Source of the DNA: a bacterium
GTDB lineage: Bacteria; Desulfobacterota; Deferrisomatia; Deferrisomatales; Deferrisomataceae
Assembly: GCA_027021615.1 (NCBI GenBank)
Contig: JALUTY010000107.1
Span: 1 to 64,000 of the forward strand
Length of the DNA: 64,000 nucleotides
Direction of reading: 5' to 3'
A program made the translations under genes and the position numbers. The notes under the pieces are model-generated. The model was given only the letters and a program-made list of their open reading frames with translations. It searched no databases and was not told where the DNA came from. Shown one piece after another: positions 37,781 through 45,554 of this stretch. Each line of letters opens with the position of its first letter. The first letter of the stretch is position 1.

Positions 37781-40543
37781 TCAGACCGTCTCGGCCATGA
37801 CCCGGTCGAGGGTGGCGACCAGGAGCTGGAGCCGGTAGGGCTTGGGCAGGAACTCAGCCGCACCCTGCCCGATCAGCCGCCGGATCCGGGCCCGGTCGGC
37901 ATAGCCTGACACCACCACGATACGGGGCGTCGGCGTTCGAGCGAGCAGCTCTTCCATACACCGTTCCCCCCCCATACCGGGCATGCCCAGGTCGAGCACC
38001 ACGGCCTTGACCCCGGGGTGCCACCGCTCCAGACACTCCTCCCCTGTGGACGCGGCGATCACGTCCCACCCGCGCTCGCTCAGGAAGTCCACCACCATCT
38101 CCCGGATGGGCTCCTCGTCGTCCACCACCATCACGGTGCCCCGATGGACCGAGGCAGGGTCTGCTGCCTCCTGGGGGGGCTCGGGTTCAGGCCCGCCGGC
38201 GTGGTGCCGGCACCGGGGCAGCAGCACCGTGAACGAGGTGCCCTCGCCGGGGCTGCTCCGGCAGGAGATGTGGCCGCCGTGGGCCTGGACGATGCCGTAG
38301 ACCGTGGCCAGGCCCAGTCCGGTACCGGCGCCCACCTCCTTGGTGGTGAAGAACGGGTCGAAAATCTGAGCCAGGGTCTCGTCGTCCATGCCCCGGCCCG
38401 TGTCTGACACGGTCAGGCGTACCCAGTCCTCCGACGCTCCTTCGCCGGGGGCGTGCTCGGCCACGTCCTCCGGCCGGGCCGGGCCGGTCTCGATGGTGAG
38501 GCCCCCCCCACAGGGCATGGCGTCGCTCGCGTTCAAGGCCAGGTTCACGAGCACCTGCTCGATCTGGGCGGGATCGGCGCGCACCGACGGGAGGTCCCCT
38601 TCGAGCACCGTGCGGATCTCGATCATCCGGGGCAGGGTGCCCCGGAGCACCTCCACGATCTGCCGGACCTCGTGGTTCAGGTCCACCGGCCGCAGGCGGG
38701 ACTCCACCTCACGGCTGAACGTGAGCAGCTGGGAGGTGAGCCGGGTGCCCCGCCGGCAGGCCTGGGCGATCCGGGCCACGCGGCGGCCCAGAGCCGGCTC
38801 GCCCCCGAGGGCCCCCTCCAGAAGGTCGGCCTGGCCTTGGACGATCTGGAGCAGGTTGCGGAACTCGTGGGCGATGCCTCCCGCCAACGTCCCCACCGCC
38901 TCCAGCCTCTGGGCGTGGCGGAGCCGGTCCTCCAGCCGGTGGCGCTCGGTGAGGTCGTGGAGCACCAGGAGCACGACGGGCCGCTGCCCCAGCAGGAGCC
39001 GCTGGCCCGCCACCTCCACCGGCACCTTGGCGCCGTCCGGGCGGAGGATGCCGGCCTCGGCGGGGCCGATTCGGTCGGCCCCCTGAAGGGCCAGGGCCCA
39101 CAGGGACTCGCCCCCGGCGTCGGCCCACAGGGGGGCCACCGTGCCGCCGGCGAGGCGGGCCTCCGGCCATCCGGTCAGCCGGCGGGCAGCGGGGTTGGCC
39201 TCCCGGATCGTGCCGGTCTCGGCGTCCACCACCAGGATCGCGTCGGGCGCGGCCGCGAACAGGGCCCGGTACCGGGCCTCGCTCTCCCGCAGGGCCGCCT
39301 CAACCCGGCGCCGCTCCTCGATCTCCCGCGACAGCCGCGCGTTGGTCCGCTCCAGCTCCTGGGTGCGCTCCCGCACCAGCTCCTCGAGACGGGTCCGGTA
39401 CCGGGCCAGTTCGGCATCCCTGCGGCGGTGCTCGGTCACGTCCCGGTAAATCACGATGTCGCCGGCGATGTTGCCGTCCTCGTCGCGTACCAGGGCGGTG
39501 TGGAGCTCGATGTCCAGGACCCGGCCGTCCTTGGTGAGGCGGCGGGTGTCCAGGAGCACTCTCTCGCCGGCCAGGGTGCGCGCGACGGCGTCGCGGGTGC
39601 GCTCGGCCTCCTCCTCCGGCACGAAATCGATGCCTCGGCCCTGGATCTCCTCCAGGGTCCACCCGAAGATCCGGGTGAACGCCGGGTTCACGTACAGCAC
39701 CTTGCCGTCGGCCGAGTACACGTTGATGGCGTCGGGCGAGGCGTCCATCAGCAGCCGGTACCGAGCGCGGGTCTCCCTCAGCTCAGCCAGGGCCCGACGC
39801 TTGGCCGTGAGGTCCCGATAGATCACGATGTCGGCCGTGATGTTCCCGGCCGGATCCCGGATCGCGGCCGTACGCAACTGGATGTCCAGGACCCGGCCGT
39901 CCTTGGTGAGGCGGCGGGTGTCCAGGAGCACGCTCTCGCCGGCCAGGGTGCGCAGCACGGCATCGCGGGTGCGCTCGGCCTCCTCCGGGGGCACGAAGTC
40001 GATGCCCCGGCCACGGAGCTCGTCCAGGGTCCAGCCGAAGGTGTGGGTGAAGGCGGGGTTCACGTACAGGACCCGGCCGTCGGGGGAGTACACGCTGATG
40101 GGGTCGGGCGAGGCCTCGAGGAGCTGCTGGTACCGGTACTCGCTGCGGGCCGCCTCTCGCTCCCGTTCCCGCAGCTCGCTCAGGTCGCGGTGGATGACGT
40201 AGATGCCCTCCACCTCGCCGTCGGGGGTCCGGGCCGTGACGGCCCGGATCTCGATGTCGAGGACCCGGCCGTCCTTGGTTCGGCGGCGGGTGGAGAAGGT
40301 GACCTCGCCCTCGCGCAGGGTCCTCTGGATCGCCTCCCGAGTAGGTGCCTCCTCCTCAGGGGGCACGAACTCCACCCGCCTGCCCAGCCACTCCTCCCGG
40401 GACCACCCGTACACCTGCTCGAACGCCCGATTCAGGAACCGCACCCGGCCCTTGGGGTCGTAGAACACGAACGGGTCCGGGTACCCCTCGATCAGGCGGA
40501 GGACGTCCGGATCGTCCGGTTGGTAAGGGCCGGGCGGGGGCAT
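37781..40543 (-). CDS. Hybrid sensor histidine kinase with four PAS domains and a receiver
   Basis: The 920-aa cytoplasmic kinase has PAS domains at about residues 12-130, 140-260, 265-385 and 425-545. PAS2 and PAS3 are near-copies (both contain LLDTRRLTKDGRVLDI). A coiled-coil (ELERTNARLSREIEERRRVE) precedes PAS4. The HisKA motif IAHEFRNLLQ has the phospho-acceptor His near 559; the ATP lid and GAGTGLGLATVYGI G2 box follow. A C-terminal receiver carries LDLGMPGMGGE with the Asp near 850. There are no membrane segments, so it senses an internal redox or ligand signal. It lies 15 nt downstream of pilT on the same strand. The output partner is unknown. Confidence 0.95.
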   Translation of the reverse strand: MPPPGPYQPDDPDVLRLIEGYPDPFVFYDPKGRVRFLNRAFEQVYGWSREEWLGRRVEFVPPEEEAPTREAIQRTLREGEVTFSTRRRTKDGRVLDIEIRAVTARTPDGEVEGIYVIHRDLSELREREREAARSEYRYQQLLEASPDPISVYSPDGRVLYVNPAFTHTFGWTLDELRGRGIDFVPPEEAERTRDAVLRTLAGESVLLDTRRLTKDGRVLDIQLRTAAIRDPAGNITADIVIYRDLTAKRRALAELRETRARYRLLMDASPDAINVYSADGKVLYVNPAFTRIFGWTLEEIQGRGIDFVPEEEAERTRDAVARTLAGERVLLDTRRLTKDGRVLDIELHTALVRDEDGNIAGDIVIYRDVTEHRRRDAELARYRTRLEELVRERTQELERTNARLSREIEERRRVEAALRESEARYRALFAAAPDAILVVDAETGTIREANPAARRLTGWPEARLAGGTVAPLWADAGGESLWALALQGADRIGPAEAGILRPDGAKVPVEVAGQRLLLGQRPVVLLVLHDLTERHRLEDRLRHAQRLEAVGTLAGGIAHEFRNLLQIVQGQADLLEGALGGEPALGRRVARIAQACRRGTRLTSQLLTFSREVESRLRPVDLNHEVRQIVEVLRGTLPRMIEIRTVLEGDLPSVRADPAQIEQVLVNLALNASDAMPCGGGLTIETGPARPEDVAEHAPGEGASEDWVRLTVSDTGRGMDDETLAQIFDPFFTTKEVGAGTGLGLATVYGIVQAHGGHISCRSSPGEGTSFTVLLPRCRHHAGGPEPEPPQEAADPASVHRGTVMVVDDEEPIREMVVDFLSERGWDVIAASTGEECLERWHPGVKAVVLDLGMPGMGGERCMEELLARTPTPRIVVVSGYADRARIRRLIGQGAAEFLPKPYRLQLLVATLDRVMAETV

Positions 40544-40558
40544 GGCGAAGCCTCTGGG

Positions 40559-41656
40559 TCAGTCGGGCAGGGCTCCCCCCGAGTTCAGGAGGACCGCCCG
40601 CTCGAAGTCCGACGGGTTCGTGGCGGCCGACCGAGCCGTCTCGAACGAGATCACCCCCCGGGCGTACAGGTCCATCAGGTGCTGGTCGAAGCTCTGGGTG
40701 CCGTAGGTGTCCCGGCCGGCCTCGAGCACGTCCTTGATCTCGTGGGTCTTCAACGGATCCTTGATGCACTCCTCAATATGCTTGGTCATTCGCAGGATCT
40801 CCAGGGCGGCCACCCGGCCCCGGGTGTCCTTTCGGGGCAGGAGCCGCTGGCTCACTGTGGCCTTGAGGTTCTCGGCCAGCCGGATCCGCACCATGTTCTG
40901 CTCGGCCGAGGGGAACACGCTGATCAGCCGGCCCACGGTCTTGGCCGCGTCGGTGGTGTGGACCGTGCTGAACACCAGGTGCCCCGTCTCGGCCGCCCGC
41001 AGGGCGATGTCGATCGTCTCGGTATCGCGCATCTCGCCCACCAGAATGATGTCCGGGTCCTGGCGCAATGCCGCCCGGAGGGCCTTGTTGAAGTCGGGGG
41101 TGTCGAGCCCGATCTCTCGCTGGCTCACCGAGCTCCTCCTGTTTTTGTGGATGAACTCGATGGGGTCCTCGATGGTGAGGATGTGGCACCGCTTGTGCTC
41201 GTTGATGTGATCGATGAGCGCGGCCAGGGTAGAGCTCTTCCCGCTGCCCGTGACCCCGGTGATCAGCACCAGGCCTCGCTCCTCCATGGCGATCTCCTTG
41301 AGCACCGGCGGGAGCCCCAACCCGTCGAGGGTGGGAACCTCGAGCGGGATCACCCGCAGAATCACGGCGAAGGTGTTGCGCTGGCGGTACACGTTGACCC
41401 GAAACCGCCCCACGCCGTTCACCGAGTAGGACCCGTCCCACTCCCGGATCGCTTCCACGTCCACCGGGGGGTGGGCCCCTGCCACGATGGCCTCCACCAC
41501 GGCCCGGGTGTCCTGGGGCGTGAGCAGGGGGCTCTTCACCTCCTGGAGCACCCCGTTGACCCGGAACAGCACCGGGGTGCTCACCTTGAGGTGGATGTCG
41601 CTGGCCCCGGCCTTCATGGCCGCGGCCAACACTTTGTGAAAGGTGTCTCGCTCCAT
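40559..41656 (-). CDS. pilT: Type IV pilus retraction ATPase PilT
   Basis: PilT powers pilus retraction for twitching and surface sensing. The 365-aa protein has the family start (AGASDIHLKVSTPVLFRVNG), Walker A GVTGSGKSST (about residue 140), the Asp box DPIEFIH, Walker B EIGLDT...DPDIILVGEMRD and the His box HLVFSTVHTTDAAKT. The C-terminal AIRNLIRE-like signature is not obvious (GVISFETARSAATNPSDFER is present). GGAGCGGCA lies upstream of the ATG at 41656. Its partner genes (pilB, pilC) are not in the window. Confidence 0.95.
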   Translation of the reverse strand: MERDTFHKVLAAAMKAGASDIHLKVSTPVLFRVNGVLQEVKSPLLTPQDTRAVVEAIVAGAHPPVDVEAIREWDGSYSVNGVGRFRVNVYRQRNTFAVILRVIPLEVPTLDGLGLPPVLKEIAMEERGLVLITGVTGSGKSSTLAALIDHINEHKRCHILTIEDPIEFIHKNRRSSVSQREIGLDTPDFNKALRAALRQDPDIILVGEMRDTETIDIALRAAETGHLVFSTVHTTDAAKTVGRLISVFPSAEQNMVRIRLAENLKATVSQRLLPRKDTRGRVAALEILRMTKHIEECIKDPLKTHEIKDVLEAGRDTYGTQSFDQHLMDLYARGVISFETARSAATNPSDFERAVLLNSGGALPD

Positions 41657-41676
41657 AGGGAATGCCGCTCCTCGGC

Positions 41677-41898
41677 TCAGTGGTCTCCAGTCAAAGGCCG
41701 CATCGGCGCCGGCAACCCTCGCACGAACCACTCCGGGATCGTCGCCTGCTGCTGCAGGGATCGGCAGGCCGGGCACAAGGTGACCCAGAGCCGCTCGGTT
41801 CCAGAGGCCCGCACGAAGGTGATAAGCTCTCCGTGTCCGCATCGGGGGCAGGAGTTGGGCTGGGGGCTGACACGGATCCGGGGGGTCAGAGTGGACAA
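41677..41898 (-). CDS. Small zinc-ribbon protein
   Basis: The 73-aa frame starts with TTG, preceded 7 nt upstream by GGAGG, and contains two CXXC pairs (CPRC and CPAC) about 25 residues apart, a zinc ribbon. It ends 20 nt before the pilT start and may be the first gene of the pilT-kinase operon. Function is unknown. It is divergent from the gene at 41975. An ATG further upstream (42102) would run through the divergent promoter and is unlikely. Confidence 0.55.
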   Translation of the reverse strand: MSTLTPRIRVSPQPNSCPRCGHGELITFVRASGTERLWVTLCPACRSLQQQATIPEWFVRGLPAPMRPLTGDH

Positions 41899-41974
41899 AG
41901 GTATCCTCCGCTGGCGTGGGCACCGGGTGCCCGATCGGCCGGCGGAGGGGAAATCTTGAGCGAGGAGACGGTGG

Positions 41975-42460
41975 ATGGGGCAGGGGTCCTGGGGGGAGGG
42001 GTTGGGAGAGTGGCTCGGGGCGTTGGCGAACGACCGGCCCACGCCGGCCGGCGGGGCGCTGGCCTGGGTCACCCTGGCCGGAGCCGCGGCGCTCGCGGCC
42101 AAGCTGGCGGAGCTGAACGGCCGGCACGGTACCGGCCTGCTGGGCGCTGTCCGGGGCTTCGCCGACGCCGCCCGTCACGACGCCGAAGGGTTCGCCGCGG
42201 CCCGCACCCCGGCGGAGCGGGCCGCCTTTCTGGAGAGGTGCGTGGAGGATCTGGAGGGGGTGGACCGGTTCCTGGCCGAGGTGCGCCAGGCCCGGAAGGG
42301 GTGCGGCCGGCCCGGCCTGCGGGCCGACTGGGAAGCGGTGGAGCGGCTGGCCGAAGCGGCTTGGGAGGTGCTGTGGGAGAACGCGAGGGCCAACGAAGAG
42401 GCTTGGGACACCGGGCTGGGAGACCGGCTCCGGACGGTCCGGCCTCCGGGGGCGGGGTGA
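41975..42460 (+). CDS. Short FTCD/cyclodeaminase-like helical protein
   Basis: The 161-aa protein begins with NDRPTPAGGALAWVTLAGAA followed by a hydrophobic helix, which resembles the conserved PTPGGGS start of the formiminotransferase-cyclodeaminase (FTCD C-terminal)/cyclohydrolase family. The remainder is helical, as expected, and slightly shorter than the family's usual 180-210 aa. AGGAG lies 8 nt before the ATG. The family removes ammonia or opens rings in one-carbon metabolism, but substrate residues cannot be confirmed. It overlaps the next small gene (GTGA). Confidence 0.65.
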   Translation: MGQGSWGEGLGEWLGALANDRPTPAGGALAWVTLAGAAALAAKLAELNGRHGTGLLGAVRGFADAARHDAEGFAAARTPAERAAFLERCVEDLEGVDRFLAEVRQARKGCGRPGLRADWEAVERLAEAAWEVLWENARANEEAWDTGLGDRLRTVRPPGAG

Positions 42461-42576
42461 GCGGCGGATGGGGGTGCCCCCACGAGGACCGCGGCTCGTG
42501 CCTCCGACGGAACGAACCGTGCGAGGCCGGGGCCGATGGCTGCGTGTTGGAAGAGGCGTTTCGCCGCGGCCGATGA
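42457..42576 (+). CDS. 39-aa cysteine-rich protein, probable metal binder
   Basis: A GTG start overlaps the stop of the preceding gene (GTGA) and gives SGGWGCPHEDRGSCLRRNEP followed by CEAGADGCVLEEAFRRGR. The four cysteines and one histidine (CPH, SC, PC, GC) form a pattern like small zinc- or iron-binding proteins seen in deltaproteobacterial genomes. It is followed 16 nt later by the pseudouridine synthase gene. Coupled start, correct spacing and the cysteine pattern support a real gene; function is unknown. Confidence 0.6.
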   Translation: MSGGWGCPHEDRGSCLRRNEPCEAGADGCVLEEAFRRGR

Positions 42577-42592
42577 GGTCGGGAGGAGGGCC

Positions 42593-43504
42593 GTGAGGAA
42601 GCTCCTGACCCTCACCGGATCCCCCGGGGAGCGGCTGGACCGGTTCCTGGCCGGGGCGGTGCCGGGCACCAGCCGCCGCCGGGCCAAGCGGTGGGTGGAC
42701 GCCCGGCGGGTGTGGGTGGACGGCCGGATCGAGCTCATGGCATCCCGGGTGCTCCGGGGGGGGGAGCGGATCGTGGTGGAGCCGGAGCCTGAACCGGACC
42801 CCGGAGAACCGCCTGAGATCCCGGTGGTGTGGGAGGACGAGCACGCCTTGGCCGTGGACAAGCCGGCCGGAATCCCCTCGGGGCCGACCCGGGACCCCCG
42901 CCGGGCCCACGTGCAGAGCGTGATGCAGGCCCGTTTGGGCCGGCCCTTGGTGCTGGTGCACCGGCTGGACCTCGATACCACCGGCGTGCTGCTCCTCGCC
43001 AAGGATCCCGAGACCGGGGCGGCGCTGGCCCGGCTGTTCCGGGAGCGCGCCGTGAGCAAGACCTACCTTGCTTTGGTCCGGGGCCGACCCCCCAAGGAGT
43101 TCCGGGTGGTCTCCCATCTGAGGGAGGGGCACGGACGGGTCCACGTGGTCCGAGCGGGCGGCCTGCGGTCCGAGACCCGGTTCGAGACCCTGGCCTGGGC
43201 CCGGGGGGTGGCCTTGGTGAAGGCCGTGCCCCGCACGGGACGGATGCACCAGATTCGAGCCCACCTGGCCGGCGAGGGGGTCCCGATCCTGGGTGACCCG
43301 GTGTACGGCGGCCCCTCCCGCCTGGGTTCCCGGATGGTGGGCCGTCAGATGCTCCACGCGCTTGAGCTGGGGTTCCGCCACCCCCTGTCGGGCCAGACGG
43401 TTCGGGTGACGGCTTCGGTGCCCGCCGACCTCCGGGGGATCGGCCAGGCGTTGCTGGGGCCGGACCGGTGGCGCCGAGCCCTAGCCGCGGCAAGGTCCGG
43501 TTAG
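42593..43504 (+). CDS. RluA-family pseudouridine synthase with S4 domain
   Basis: The 303-aa enzyme converts uridine to pseudouridine in rRNA or tRNA. It has an N-terminal S4 RNA-binding domain (RLDRFLAGAVPGTSRRRAKR) and the catalytic core with HRLDLDTTGVLLLAK, whose second Asp-containing loop holds the nucleophile, plus GRMHQIRAHLA near the end. I chose the GTG at 42593, preceded by GGAGGAGGG; an ATG at 42536 would add 19 residues overlapping the small gene. Which of RluC, RluD or another position it modifies cannot be told. Confidence 0.9.
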   Translation: MRKLLTLTGSPGERLDRFLAGAVPGTSRRRAKRWVDARRVWVDGRIELMASRVLRGGERIVVEPEPEPDPGEPPEIPVVWEDEHALAVDKPAGIPSGPTRDPRRAHVQSVMQARLGRPLVLVHRLDLDTTGVLLLAKDPETGAALARLFRERAVSKTYLALVRGRPPKEFRVVSHLREGHGRVHVVRAGGLRSETRFETLAWARGVALVKAVPRTGRMHQIRAHLAGEGVPILGDPVYGGPSRLGSRMVGRQMLHALELGFRHPLSGQTVRVTASVPADLRGIGQALLGPDRWRRALAAARSG

Positions 43505-43923
43505 CCGCTAGGGGCTCGGTCCTCCGGGCCGAACAACCGGACCTCCTCGGCCCGGAACTCCTGGGCCCGGCGTTCCCATCCGGCCCATCCCTCCATGAGC
43601 CGGAGCATGCGGGGATAGGCGGTCACGAAGCCCACCCCCCGCACCCGGTGGGGCAGCCGGCAGTGGTGGCACCGCACCAGGATCAACAGGTCGTTGCCCC
43701 GGCGGCAGCACCTGCCGAACACGCAGTCCATCTCTTCCAGCACCCAGGCCGTGCCGCAGGCCGGGCACCGGATCTCGGCGCCCAGCGCCCGCACCCGAAA
43801 CTCCACCCGGGGCCAGAGCCCCCGGGCGTCGGGCCGCCAGTCTGCCGGACCGATGCGGTCCATGCCGTCACGGGTCTCCACGACGTACCAGCGCCCTTCA
43901 GGGGTCTGGCGGGCCTTTCGCAT
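43501..43923 (-). CDS. Hypothetical protein with zinc-binding cysteines
   Basis: The 140-aa product contains CPAC, CVFGRCC and CHHC clusters (about residues 53-86), suggesting one or two zinc sites. Charged N- and C-terminal segments flank them. I do not recognise the family. It is convergent with the pseudouridine synthase gene and the 3' ends overlap by 4 nt. Codon use matches the neighbours, so a real gene is likely. Confidence 0.6.
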   Translation of the reverse strand: MRKARQTPEGRWYVVETRDGMDRIGPADWRPDARGLWPRVEFRVRALGAEIRCPACGTAWVLEEMDCVFGRCCRRGNDLLILVRCHHCRLPHRVRGVGFVTAYPRMLRLMEGWAGWERRAQEFRAEEVRLFGPEDRAPSG

Positions 43924-44255
43924 GACGGATCTGCCTGTCAGGGGCCACTCCGCTAGAAGGCTTGAAAACCTGCCGGATTCCCACGCCTTCCAGAAATCAC
44001 CACGCCTCTCGGCCCACCCACCACGGTCCGGGGGGCAGGGGGATCCGGGGTCAGAATTCAGAAGTCGGTGGACAGGGAAAAGGCTCTCCGGTGCCTCCAG
44101 AGGATCTCCCCATGCCCCGCCTCCGCCTCACCGTCCGAGCTCCCCGGAAGTTCTCTAGTTTCTAGTCTCTAGCCCGCAGGGGCCTAATGGGGCTTCCCAG
44201 CGAAACATCGGCCCGACAGGCGCTTCGGGGCGGCCTCGGAAGGCCGCCCCGGGGC
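43924..44255. repeat. Intergenic repeat-family region
   Basis: This 330-bp gap holds no gene. It contains GGGTCAGAATTCAGAAGTCG then GTGGACAGGGAAAAG (about 44047-44081), resembling a stretch at 51410-51450, and TCTCTAGTTTCTAGTCTCTAG at 44151-44171, resembling 63876-63912. A GGGGCGGCCT/AGGCCGCCCC hairpin at 44227-44250 could end the minus-strand rubredoxin-like gene. Confidence 0.6.
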
Positions 44256-44369
44256 TCACTTCTGCTCTTTCTTCGTGAACTGCACCGGCTTTTCGCAGGT
44301 GGGGCACTTCTTGGGCTTGCAGCGGGAGTCGCGCTCGTAGCCGCAGTCGGAGCATACCCAGGTCGCCAT
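44256..44369 (-). CDS. RCKP-type small rubredoxin-like protein (37 aa)
   Basis: The protein MATWVCSDCGYERDSRCKPK followed by KCPTCEKPVQFTKKEQK has two CXXC pairs and an RCKPKKCP core, the pattern of small rubredoxin/rubrerythrin-like iron or zinc proteins common in anaerobic deltaproteobacteria. GGAGG lies 8 nt before the ATG at 44369. It is downstream of hpt on the same strand, with a leader cassette between them. It may act in electron transfer or oxidative stress, but function is unproven. Confidence 0.85.
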   Translation of the reverse strand: MATWVCSDCGYERDSRCKPKKCPTCEKPVQFTKKEQK

Positions 44370-44410
44370 GGTGCACCTCCTTCATGGGTCGGGTTGTCGG
44401 AAGGGGCCGG

Positions 44411-44449
44411 CAGAAACTTCGGTCGTTGGTCGCCGGTCTGGGGCCTTCA
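44411..44449 (-). repeat. Leader cassette copy upstream of the rubredoxin-like gene
   Basis: On the minus strand, directly from the hpt stop codon, the sequence reads AAGGCCCCAGACCGGCGACC then AACGACCGAAGTTTC. These are the same blocks as before dnaJ, folK and the gene at 51654. It again lies in sense orientation upstream of a start codon, here about 40 nt away. Confidence 0.8.
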
Positions 44450-44968
44450 AAGGGTCTCGCCCTCCTCCATCACGTAGATTCCGGGCAGGTTCCGGTACCG
44501 CTCGTCCAGGTCCAGCCCGTAGCCGATCAGGAACCCGGCCTCCAAGCGGAATCCCCGGTAGTGGACCGGGATCTCCGCCTCACGCCGGCCGGTCTTGTCC
44601 ACCAGCGTGCACACCCTGAGGCTTGCCGGCCCCTGGGCCTCCAGCTCGTCCAGGAGCTTTGCCAGGGTGGTGCCCGAGTCCACGATCTCCTCCACCACGA
44701 TCACGTGCTGGCCGCCGATAGGGTCCTTCAGGGGGATCTTCTCCTCCACCCGTCCGCTCGATTGAGTGGAAGACCCGTAGCTCGAGAGCCGCACAAAGTC
44801 CACCGAGCACGGCACCTCGATCTGGCGGACCAGGTCCGCCAGGAAGATGAACGCTCCCTTCAAAACCCCGATCAGGTGAATTTGATGACCTTTATAGTCT
44901 TTGTTAATCTGCTTTGCAAGTTGTACGGTGGCCTCTCGGATGGCGTGGGGGGAGTAGACGAGTCGCAC
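44447..44968 (-). CDS. hpt: Hypoxanthine phosphoribosyltransferase
   Basis: Hpt salvages hypoxanthine and guanine with PRPP. The 173-aa protein has the PRPP-binding motif VIVVEEIVDSGTTL, where the second acidic residue is Glu-Ile rather than the commoner Asp-Ile. It also has the N-terminal LIGVLKGAFIFLADLVR, the flexible loop LSSYGSSTQSSG and the family ending with LIGYGLDLDERYRNLPGIYV. Length is normal. It is upstream of the small rubredoxin-like gene. Confidence 0.96.
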   Translation of the reverse strand: MRLVYSPHAIREATVQLAKQINKDYKGHQIHLIGVLKGAFIFLADLVRQIEVPCSVDFVRLSSYGSSTQSSGRVEEKIPLKDPIGGQHVIVVEEIVDSGTTLAKLLDELEAQGPASLRVCTLVDKTGRREAEIPVHYRGFRLEAGFLIGYGLDLDERYRNLPGIYVMEEGETL

Positions 44969-45070
44969 GGTTCACCTCGGTTGACACGAAAGGGGAAGGG
45001 GATACGTTCTCGGGCGGTGCCCAGAGCGCCGGCGACGGGTTTCTACCACAGCCGAAGGGAGGACTCCACC

Positions 45071-45523
45071 ATGGACGTGCTGGCACGGATCGTGGTTCCC
45101 GTGGACTTTTCCCCGTTCTCCAAGCGAGCCCTGCGGACGGCGCTGCGGCTCGGCCGGACCTGTGGGGCCCAGGTGCACCTGGTGCACGTGGTGCCCGAGT
45201 ACGACCTTCCGAGCGCGTTCCACATCCGCCTGCCCGACCGGGAGGAGCTGGAGGCCCGAGTGTCCCGGTGGGCTGGCAAGGCGTTCGACGACTATCTGCG
45301 CAGGGAGGGCACGGAAGGGGTTCGGCTGGTCCGAGCGGTACGCTACGGCAAGCCGGCCAGGACCATCTGCGAGTACGCCACCGAGGTGGGGGCCGACCTG
45401 ATCCTGATCGCGAGCCACGGCCGCTCCGGGTTCCAACGGGCCGTGTTCGGGAGCGTGGCCGAGAAGGTGCTCCGGCTGGCCGAGCAGCCGGTGATGATTG
45501 TGAAGGGGCCGCCCGAGGCGTGA
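45071..45523 (+). CDS. Universal stress protein (UspA family)
   Basis: The 150-aa protein has the strand IVVPVDFSPFSKRALRTALR, a central helix and the ATP-binding signature ASHGRSGFQRAVFGSVAEKV. It is a single-domain UspA. The ATG at 45071 is preceded by GGAGG. It is followed 31 nt later by the redoxin gene and may be co-transcribed with it. It is only moderately like the other UspA at 28748. Confidence 0.93.
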   Translation: MDVLARIVVPVDFSPFSKRALRTALRLGRTCGAQVHLVHVVPEYDLPSAFHIRLPDREELEARVSRWAGKAFDDYLRREGTEGVRLVRAVRYGKPARTICEYATEVGADLILIASHGRSGFQRAVFGSVAEKVLRLAEQPVMIVKGPPEA

Positions 45524-45554
45524 GCCGACGGCCGGGAACGAACAGGAGGGAGCG

